From an uncultured Oscillospiraceae bacterium (GTDB lineage Bacteria; Bacillota; Clostridia; Oscillospirales; Oscillospiraceae), in assembly GCA_934597165.1 (NCBI GenBank), contig CAKTQP010000012.1, positions 1 through 46,042 of the forward strand: a stretch of 46,042 bases of DNA, written 5' to 3'. Below the pieces are notes generated by a model that worked only from the letters and a program-made list of their open reading frames with translations, was not told the origin of the DNA and searched no databases. Position 1 is the first letter of the stretch. Every line of letters begins with the position of its first letter. Both the position numbers and the translations under genes were made by a program. Below are positions 41,106-46,042 of this stretch, in pieces.

Positions 41106-41474
41106 GTGGATACCAGTGTCAGACGAGGAGATATTTTTTATGCCGACCTCAGCCCCGTGGTGGGCAGCGAGCAGGGCGGCGTCCGGCCGGTGCTCATCAT
41201 CCAGAACGACATGGGCAACCGGCACAGCCCCACGGTGATCGCTGCGGCGATTACATCCCAGCTCAACAAGGCCAAGCTGCCCACCCACATCGAACTGTTA
41301 GACCCCCACTGCGGGCTCACCAAGGATTCCGTGGTGCTCCTGGAGCAGATCCGCACGTTGGATAAACGGCGGCTTCGGGAACGGATGGGACGGCTGGACG
41401 AGGAGAAGATGGCTCAGGTGGATACCGCCATCGCCGTCAGCTTTGGCCTGCGCTCCCGCACCAGGGAGGTCTGA
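41106..41474 (+). CDS. mazF: MazF/PemK-family endoribonuclease toxin
   Basis: A 122-residue MazF (NdoA/EndoA type), an mRNA interferase. It has RRGDIFYADLSPVVGSEQGGVRPVLIIQND, the TVIAAAITSQ strand and PTHIELL, with the catalytic Arg in VRP and the Thr/Ser of ITSQ. It starts with GTG at 41106, with GGAG about 9 bp upstream. In Bacillus the gene follows alr and its antitoxin ndoAI. Here the antitoxin is missing upstream and a GIY-YIG gene lies between, so this copy is an orphan in this window. An antitoxin elsewhere cannot be excluded. Confidence 0.92.
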   Translation: MDTSVRRGDIFYADLSPVVGSEQGGVRPVLIIQNDMGNRHSPTVIAAAITSQLNKAKLPTHIELLDPHCGLTKDSVVLLEQIRTLDKRRLRERMGRLDEEKMAQVDTAIAVSFGLRSRTREV

Positions 41475-41499
41475 GTCGGCAGACTCATTTCTCAACCGA

Positions 41500-41533
41500 A
41501 ACAGCGACGCTTGACTTGTCAGGCGTCGCTGTT
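41500..41533 (+). terminator. Hairpin after mazF
   Basis: AACAGCGACGC pairs with GCGTCGCTGTT 26 bp after the mazF stop region. The T tract is poor, so termination strength is uncertain. Confidence 0.55.
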
Positions 41534-41547
41534 GTCATACGGACATA

Positions 41548-41582
41548 GCAAAACAGACGCAGCAAAACACTGCGTCTGTCCT
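41548..41582 (-). terminator. Terminator of the Asp/Thr-rich lipoprotein gene
   Basis: ACAGACGCAG (41553-41562) pairs with CTGCGTCTGT (41570-41579). On the minus strand TTTTGCT follows. Confidence 0.75.
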
Positions 41583-41598
41583 ACCGTCGCTCAAGCGC

Positions 41599-42018
41599 TT
41601 ATTTCGTGGTGCCCTTGGTGGTCGTCTTGGTCTTGGTGTTGCTGTTGGTAGTGGTCTTGGTGTTGTCGTCACCGTTGACCACATCCTTAGCGCCTTCCGC
41701 CACGCCCTCGACTGCGTCCGCCGCGCCGTCTACCACGTCATCGGCTGCGTCCACCACGTTGTCTGCCGCGCTCTTCACGTCGTCGCCCACGCCCTTGGTG
41801 TCCGTCTTCACGTTGTCCTTGGTGGTGGTCGTGGTGGTCTTGTCAGTGGTGTCCGTCTTGCCGTTGGAGGTGACGGAGCCGTCCTCATCCGCCTGGTAAC
41901 CGCTGCTGGTGGGGTTGTTGTTGGCGGTGTCCTTGTCGGTCACGGTGTTGTTGTTGCCGCAGCCGGCCAGGGTCGTCAGGGACAGGACCAGCATCAGTGC
42001 TAGTAACGTACGTTTCAT
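41599..42018 (-). CDS. Low-complexity lipoprotein
   Basis: A 139-residue exported lipoprotein. The start is the ATG of MKRTLLALML after CGGAGGAA; the open frame continues 34 codons upstream but contains the ribosome binding site. Lipobox: LTTLAGC. The mature part has a Thr/Asp/Asn-rich stretch, an amphipathic segment with repeating units (GDDVKSAADNVVDAADDVVD, then GAADAVEGVAEGAKDVV), and a Thr/Lys tail (KTKTTTKGTTK). The helical middle looks like a short YtxH- or LEA-like repeat region. Role unknown; it is likely anchored on the outer membrane face of the cell. Confidence 0.75.
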   Translation of the reverse strand: MKRTLLALMLVLSLTTLAGCGNNNTVTDKDTANNNPTSSGYQADEDGSVTSNGKTDTTDKTTTTTTKDNVKTDTKGVGDDVKSAADNVVDAADDVVDGAADAVEGVAEGAKDVVNGDDNTKTTTNSNTKTKTTTKGTTK

Positions 42019-42114
42019 AGTGATTCCTCCGTTCAAATCGGTTTGTCTCCAGACAACTAGAGTATGTGCGCTTTTGCAGGAAATACCCGTCCAAATGTTG
42101 GAAGAAAAAAGTGG

Positions 42115-42142
42115 TTGCATTTGGGGGAAAACGTGCTATAAT
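42115..42142 (+). promoter_or_regulatory. Promoter of the Fur-family gene
   Basis: TTGCAT (42115-42120), a 16-bp spacer and TATAAT (42137-42142). The following TTAATCAAGAATCATTA is AT-rich and near-palindromic and could be a Fur/PerR box for self-control (inference). Confidence 0.65.
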
Positions 42143-42175
42143 TTAATCAAGAATCATTACTGTTAGAGGTGAGAT

Positions 42176-42577
42176 ATGATACAACGCCGCTATTCCCGTC
42201 AGCGAGAGCTGATCTATAATTGTGTACGCAACACCACCGAACATCCCACGGCGGACATGGTATACCGCTGGCTGCTGCCGGACAACCCCAACCTGAGCCG
42301 CGGGACGGTGTACCGAAATTTGAAGTTGCTGGCGGAGGAGGGCAAACTGAAACTCCTCCACTTCCCAGTAGAGCGCTACGACGCCCAGACCATGGAGCAT
42401 CCCCATTTCTACTGTACCCAGTGCGGCTGCGTGTCCGACCTGGACTTGCAGTACGACGGGCAGCTGGACCAGCGGGCGGAGAAGGAGTGCGGGGTGACCG
42501 TGGAATGGCATGATCTGGTCTTTTACGGCACCTGCCAACTGTGCATGCTGGAAGGGAAGGAACCGACAGAAGGATAA
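42176..42577 (+). CDS. Fur-family metal- or peroxide-responsive regulator
   Basis: A 133-residue Fur/PerR/Zur-type repressor. The winged helix is ADMVYRWLLPDNPNLSRGTVYRNLKLLAEEGKL. The metal-site residues include HPHFYC, and the structural zinc is bound by CTQC and CQLC. PerR is a good guess given the flavodiiron protein nearby, but Fur, Zur and PerR cannot be told apart from sequence alone. GAGGTGAGAT precedes the ATG. It is followed by the TSCPD gene in the same transcript. Confidence 0.9.
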   Translation: MIQRRYSRQRELIYNCVRNTTEHPTADMVYRWLLPDNPNLSRGTVYRNLKLLAEEGKLKLLHFPVERYDAQTMEHPHFYCTQCGCVSDLDLQYDGQLDQRAEKECGVTVEWHDLVFYGTCQLCMLEGKEPTEG

Positions 42578-42598
42578 GAACGAAAGGAAGCGTTTGAT

Positions 42599-42853
42599 AT
42601 GAGCAAGACTTATCAGTATCGCCCCCAGGGCGTCTGTTCTCAGCTGATGGAGATCACCGTCAACGACGGCATCCTGGAGGATGTGCAGGTGCTGGGTGGC
42701 TGCAGCGGCAACCTGCAGGGCATCGCCTCTCTGGTGCGTGGGATGAAGGTAGAGGACATCATCCAGCGCCTGGAAGGCATCCGCTGCGGACGCAAGGCCA
42801 CTTCCTGCCCCGACCAGCTGGCGCAGGCACTGAAGGCACTGCCCAAAGAGTGA
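42599..42853 (+). CDS. TSCPD-domain protein (TIGR03905 type)
   Basis: An 84-residue protein with the domain's pattern: GVCSQLMEITVNDGILEDVQVLGGCSGNLQGIASLVRGM, with the closing TSCPDQLAQAL from which the domain is named. TSCPD domains also occur at the end of class II ribonucleotide reductases, while the stand-alone form has no proven role. It follows the Fur-family gene by 21 bp with GAAAGGAAG before the ATG. Confidence 0.9.
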   Translation: MSKTYQYRPQGVCSQLMEITVNDGILEDVQVLGGCSGNLQGIASLVRGMKVEDIIQRLEGIRCGRKATSCPDQLAQALKALPKE

Positions 42854-42874
42854 AAACACATTTTGCAAGAACGG

Positions 42875-42910
42875 AAGACCGGTGTGGCAATTTGCCGCAC
42901 CGGTCTTTTG
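42875..42910 (+). terminator. Terminator after the TSCPD gene
   Basis: AAGACCGGTGTGGCAA and TTGCCGCACCGGTCTT form a long stem with a near-zero loop, followed by TTTG. Confidence 0.9.
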
Positions 42911-43422
42911 CGCAGCCTTAGCTACATATCAAGAATGTTTCCTGACAATAACCTCTGAAACGCGAAAAAGGAGGGCAAAACCGCGGTAGGGGAGGGGAGA
43001 GGTGCGGGAAAAGAACAACACAAAAACTGGAAGACAAGTGCGGAGACTGTGAAGTAATAACACTATACAGATAAATGCGCAAAACGAGTGACTCGTGTGA
43101 TAGGTGTTGAAAACCCTGTGGAAGATGTGGAAACGGGAAGTTTTCATAGAAAATGCGTAGAGAGAAATTGGGGAGAAAAATGGGCGAAACCGGCGGGAAA
43201 AGCTGTTTTCCTGCAAAGTGAAAACACTTTACAGATAGAAAGGCGAAAAGAGCAAGAAATCAACCTCAAAAAGGACAGGATAGGACAAAAAATGAAGGCG
43301 CGCGATAATAAAACTTGCAGAATCCTAAAGGCCTCACCTACGCCCCTGGCAAAAAAGTGGGACAACCGGGGAAAAATCTGCTATACTAATATCCGGCAAT
43401 AAAGCGTAAGGAGTGAGGTGTT
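42911..43422. other. 512-bp intergenic region without a recognised gene
   Basis: The plus strand is strongly purine-rich. Small palindromes are seen: ACGAGT-G-ACTCGT (43084-43096) and AAAGTG-AAAA-CACTTT (43215-43230). Open frames on both strands are low-complexity and lack good ribosome binding sites. A promoter for the next gene is at its right end (GGGACA 43359-43364, 17 bp, TATACT 43382-43387). Confidence 0.5.
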
Positions 43423-43668
43423 ATGAAGGCGAGCACTGCCATTAAGAAAATCATGAAGCAAACCGGCTGGACTCAAACTAGGATGGCGAATGCAATCGGG
43501 GTAAAGGCGCAGAATGTAATTGCTATGAGACTAAGCCGTCCTAATATGACATTTGACACCGCCCAAGAGATGCTTGACAAGCTGGGCTACGAAATCGTCA
43601 TCCAGCCTGTCAGCACTGACAAGCGCGAGGAAGGTGCGATCGTAATTGATGGGGTGGACGAGGAATGA
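43423..43668 (+). CDS. Small helix-turn-helix protein
   Basis: An 81-residue XRE-like DNA-binding protein. The HTH reads IKKIMKQTGWTQTRMANAIGVKAQNVIAMRLSRPNMTFDTAQEMLDKLGYEIVIQP, where TQTRMANAIGVKAQNV is the two-helix core. The C-terminal ~20 residues are acidic. AAGGAGTGAGG precedes the ATG. It resembles phage- or toxin-antitoxin-associated regulators. No partner toxin is adjacent; the next gene is a metabolic enzyme. It is more AT-rich than its neighbours. Confidence 0.75.
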   Translation: MKASTAIKKIMKQTGWTQTRMANAIGVKAQNVIAMRLSRPNMTFDTAQEMLDKLGYEIVIQPVSTDKREEGAIVIDGVDEE

Positions 43669-43732
43669 GTGTGCATTTATCTGTTCGTGTGTCCACCAAA
43701 AAGCAGAGCCTAAGCAAAAGGGGGAATGCGCC

Positions 43733-44380
43733 ATGCACGCAGTAGACTTGACCCACGTGATCGAAGAAAACATGCCCGTCTACCCAGGCACCGAGGGGCC
43801 GAAAATGGTACCCGCCAACAGCTACCAGGAGAGCGGCTTCCGGGAGACCTGCCTGACCTTCTACTCCCACACCGGCACCCACATGGACGCCCCAGCCCAC
43901 CTGTACCCCACCGGCAAGACGCTGGATGTGCTGCCCATCACCCAGTTCTCCGGCACCGCCGTGGTCATCCACTGCCCGGAGCTGCAAGCCGGGGAACGCA
44001 TCGCCATGCGCCACATCCGCAAGCAGTGGGAGGCGGCCAACCAGGCGGAATTTATCCTCTTCCACACCGGCTGGAGCCGGTACTGGGGACAGCCGGAGTA
44101 CTTTGGCGACTACCCCTATATCACCCACCAGGTGGCGGACTGGCTGCTGAAAACGGGCAAGAAGGGCATCGGTCTGGACACCATCGGCCTGGACCCCATC
44201 GCCGACGAAGCCCTGACCCTGCACCGGAAGCTGCTGGCCGATGACCGGATGGTCATCATCGAGAACCTCACCAACCTGGAGCAGGTGGGGGATGGCGTGG
44301 TGTTCTTCTGCGCTCTGCCTCTGAAGCAGGCGGACGCGGACGGCGCACCGGTTCGGGCGGCGGCTTTTTGGGCAGACTGA
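43733..44380 (+). CDS. Cyclase/kynurenine-formamidase-family metal hydrolase
   Basis: A 215-residue protein of the cyclase family (PF04199). The start is the ATG of MHAVDLTHVIEEN after AAGGGGGAA; the frame is open further upstream across the end of the previous gene. The metal motif is HTGTHMDAPAH, and the N-terminal DLTHVIEENMPVYPGTEGP block is typical. Members hydrolyse N-formylkynurenine or related amides, or cyclise polyketides in other hosts. No tryptophan-degradation gene is next to it, so the substrate is open. Confidence 0.88.
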   Translation: MHAVDLTHVIEENMPVYPGTEGPKMVPANSYQESGFRETCLTFYSHTGTHMDAPAHLYPTGKTLDVLPITQFSGTAVVIHCPELQAGERIAMRHIRKQWEAANQAEFILFHTGWSRYWGQPEYFGDYPYITHQVADWLLKTGKKGIGLDTIGLDPIADEALTLHRKLLADDRMVIIENLTNLEQVGDGVVFFCALPLKQADADGAPVRAAAFWAD

Positions 44381-44448
44381 TGTTGCTGATGAGAAACATC
44401 GCCAAAAAAACGACCTGTAATTTTGTGCGAAAAAGCAAGGGAAAAAGG

Positions 44449-44496
44449 GTGACAAACACAAGCGGCTATGGTATACTGTGGTTGTGCTTAATTAAG
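44449..44496 (+). promoter_or_regulatory. Promoter and palindrome upstream of the flavodiiron gene
   Basis: GTGACA (44449-44454), a 17-bp spacer and TATACT (44472-44477) form a good sigma-A-type promoter. CTTAATTAAG (44487-44496), a perfect 10-bp palindrome, lies just after the expected transcription start, a usual place for an operator. Confidence 0.65.
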
Positions 44497-44524
44497 AATG
44501 AATCCCATTAAGGAGGAAGTTACG

Positions 44525-45688
44525 ATGAAAGATACCTATATTTCCGATTCCGTTCTGTACGTCGGCGTAGACGACAAGACCATCGACCTGTTCGAGAGCC
44601 AGTACGTGGTGCCCAACGGCGTCTCCTATAACTCCTATGTCATCATGGACGACAAGATCGCCATCATGGACACCGTAGACCCCCGCAAGACCACCGAGTG
44701 GCTGGCCAACCTGGAGCAGGCTCTGGCAGGCCGTCTGCCTGACTACCTGGTCATCCACCACATGGAACCGGACCACGCAGGCAGCATCCAGCAGCTGGCG
44801 GAGAAGTATCCCGACATGAAGTTCGTCTCCAATCCCAAGCTGTTCGCCATGATGGAACAGTTCTATGACTTCGACTTCCAGAGCCGCAAGGTGGTCGTCA
44901 ACGAGGGCGACACCCTGGAGCTGGGTCACCACACCCTGACCTTCGTCATGGCTCCCATGGTGCACTGGCCCGAAGTCATGGTCAGCTATGAGAGCGCCGA
45001 GAAGATCCTGTTCTCCGCGGACGGCTTTGGCAAGTTCGGCGCCCTGGACACCGAGGAAGATTGGGACTGCGAAGCGCGCCGTTACTATATCAACATCGTG
45101 GGCAAGTACGGCGCCAACGTCATGGCTCTGCTCCAGAAGGCAGCCACCCTGGACATTGCCACCATCTGCCCCCTCCACGGCCCCATCCTGAAGGAAGACC
45201 TGGGCCACTATATTGGCAAGTACCTGACCTGGGCCAGCTATGAACCGGAAGACGAAGGCGTCACCATCGTCTACGGCTCCATCCACGGCCACACCGCCAA
45301 GGCTGCCAAGCTCATGCAGAAGATGCTGGAAGACCGTGGCCAGAAGGTGGAGATCTTCGACCTGGCGCGGGACGACATGGCCGAGGCCATCGAGTGCGCC
45401 TACCGCTATGATAAGCTGGTCATCGCCACCGTCACCTATGACGCCGGCGTCTTCCCCGTGGTGGAGGACTTCGTCTATCACCTGAAGCTGAAGAACTATC
45501 AGAAGCGCACCGTGGGCATCATCCAGAATGGTTCCTGGGGTCCTGTGGCCGGCAAGAAGGTCAAGGAAGCCATGGAAACCCTGAAGGACATCAAGATCGT
45601 CGATCCCATGGTCACCATCCGCTCCGCTCTGAAGGAGGGCAACCTGACCGCTATGGAAGCTCTGGCTGACGCACTGGTTGCAAAGTAA
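44525..45688 (+). CDS. FprA-type flavodiiron protein (A-type flavoprotein)
   Basis: A 387-residue flavodiiron enzyme, which reduces O2 to water (or NO to N2O) and protects anaerobes. The start is the ATG at 44525 after AAGGAGG; an in-frame ATG nine codons upstream lies before that site. The diiron site is H79-x-E81-x-D83-H84 in HHMEPDHAGS, with further ligands in MVHWPEV, FSADGFG and CPLHGPIL. The C-terminal flavodoxin domain binds FMN at VYGSIHGHTAKAA. It stands alone and receives electrons from a rubredoxin or similar protein not present in this window. Confidence 0.95.
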   Translation: MKDTYISDSVLYVGVDDKTIDLFESQYVVPNGVSYNSYVIMDDKIAIMDTVDPRKTTEWLANLEQALAGRLPDYLVIHHMEPDHAGSIQQLAEKYPDMKFVSNPKLFAMMEQFYDFDFQSRKVVVNEGDTLELGHHTLTFVMAPMVHWPEVMVSYESAEKILFSADGFGKFGALDTEEDWDCEARRYYINIVGKYGANVMALLQKAATLDIATICPLHGPILKEDLGHYIGKYLTWASYEPEDEGVTIVYGSIHGHTAKAAKLMQKMLEDRGQKVEIFDLARDDMAEAIECAYRYDKLVIATVTYDAGVFPVVEDFVYHLKLKNYQKRTVGIIQNGSWGPVAGKKVKEAMETLKDIKIVDPMVTIRSALKEGNLTAMEALADALVAK

Positions 45689-45725
45689 GACGACATTATT
45701 ACACGCATTTCAAACCCCCTACAGA

Positions 45726-45764
45726 GAAAGCCCTCTCCGGTCTTGTACTGGAGAGGGCTTTCGA
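45726..45764 (+). terminator. Terminator of the flavodiiron gene
   Basis: GAAAGCCCTCTCC and GGAGAGGGCTTTC form a 13-bp stem. Confidence 0.85.
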
Positions 45765-45772
45765 GTATTTCA

Positions 45773-45808
45773 CAAAAAAAGAACCACCTGGTCATCCAGG
45801 TGGTCCTT
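45773..45808 (-). terminator. Terminator of the LCP-family gene
   Basis: ACCACCTGG-TCAT-CCAGGTGGT. On the minus strand TTCTTTTTTT follows. Confidence 0.85.
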
Positions 45809-45812
45809 TGCT

Positions 45813-46042
45813 TTATTGGGTTGCAGTGGCGTCCGTCTGGGTACCGTACAGGTACTCCTTGATCTCGCTCCGGGTGGCGTTCCAGTCCTTGGGGACCAGC
45901 ACCATCATCCGGTTGATGGTCTCGTTCCGGTAGGAGCCGTCGGAGGGGACACGGTAGCTGTTCAGGGAGTCCAGCCCCATGTCGTAGCCGGAGAAGGCGA
46001 TGCTCACCAGCTGGAGGGGATCCATGTCGGTGGTCAGGTCGT
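45813..46042 (-). CDS. LytR-CpsA-Psr (LCP) family protein, C-terminal part
   Basis: The frame runs to the right edge, so only ~76 C-terminal residues are visible. They read DLTTDMDPLQLVSIAFSGYDM, then SLNSYRVPSDGSYRNETINRMMVLVPKDWNATRSEIKEYLYG, resembling the end of LCP phosphotransferases that attach wall teichoic acid or polysaccharide to peptidoglycan. The domain core lies outside. Assignment rests on the RVP/G.Y/..M.VLVP pattern. Confidence 0.7.
   Translation of the reverse strand, partial: DLTTDMDPLQLVSIAFSGYDMGLDSLNSYRVPSDGSYRNETINRMMVLVPKDWNATRSEIKEYLYGTQTDATATQ

Noticed and set aside
43100..43145. TGTGGAAGA and TGTGGAAA motifs as possible DnaA boxes and a replication origin
   Set aside because: They do not match TGTGGATAA well, and no dnaA, dnaN or rpmH gene is nearby.
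42929..43216. A 95-codon minus-strand open frame rich in Phe and Ser
   Set aside because: Result of the purine-rich opposite strand; no start signal.
43088..43402. A 104-codon open frame in the purine-rich gap
   Set aside because: Poor ribosome binding site, Lys-rich low-complexity translation and overlap with the next promoter; likely chance.

Overview
The window is a high-GC Firmicutes chromosome segment. It most resembles a spore-forming gut anaerobe of the Oscillospiraceae/Ruminococcaceae (inference). The pointers are an alpha/beta-type small acid-soluble spore protein, a T-box leader in front of pheST, an IreB-family (UPF0297) gene, a flavodiiron oxygen reductase, AAGGAGG-type ribosome binding sites, and a palindromic intergenic repeat style that I recall from such genomes. 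No rRNA or tRNA gene and no complete insertion sequence was seen.

Layout. (1) 1-4.8 kb: the end of a type I-C CRISPR-Cas locus, with the 3' part of cas1, all of cas2, a ~0.2 kb leader and an array of 58 intact 33-nt repeats with 57 spacers. The older end carries a block of 13 repeats with a loop-base variant and then two decayed repeats. One spacer occurs three times, and one spacer is itself a terminator-like hairpin. (2) 4.8-5.5 kb: two small unrecognised genes. (3) 5.7-16.4 kb: a metabolic cluster made of two closely related zinc alcohol dehydrogenases, an old-yellow-enzyme/enoate-reductase-type flavoenzyme, an ABM-domain monooxygenase-like protein, two CobW-family GTPases, a TetR regulator and two tandem MFS carriers. 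It looks like a regulated import-and-reduce pathway for an unknown unsaturated or carbonyl substrate. (4) 16.4-19.8 kb: a small hypothetical gene, a secreted Ig-like-fold protein, a ProX-type tRNA editing enzyme and O-acetylhomoserine sulfhydrylase. (5) 19.8-23.6 kb: nudC and tex, bracketed by two inverted copies of a palindrome-rich repeat. (6) 23.6-28.8 kb: a ROK regulator, recG, a C_GCAxxG_C_C protein, a stand-alone PD-(D/E)XK nuclease-like gene and a spore SASP. (7) 28.9-36.4 kb, minus strand: an SH3b/NlpC-P60 cell-wall hydrolase, a small gene, ireB, and pheT and pheS behind a T-box. PheT carries a ~100-residue insert that looks like a second OB fold. (8) 36.5-41.5 kb: nnr, a YdcC-like lipoprotein, alr and mazF, with a divergent GIY-YIG gene lying where the MazE-type antitoxin would be expected. 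(9) 41.6-46 kb: a low-complexity lipoprotein, a Fur-family regulator with a TSCPD protein, a small HTH gene, a cyclase/formamidase, the flavodiiron protein FprA, and the end of an LCP-family gene.

Core housekeeping genes alternate with accessory islands (the CRISPR, the PD-(D/E)XK gene, the GIY-YIG gene). Starts were moved inside the longest open frame wherever a Shine-Dalgarno sequence clearly decided the matter. All functions are family-level assignments read from motifs; no database search was run.
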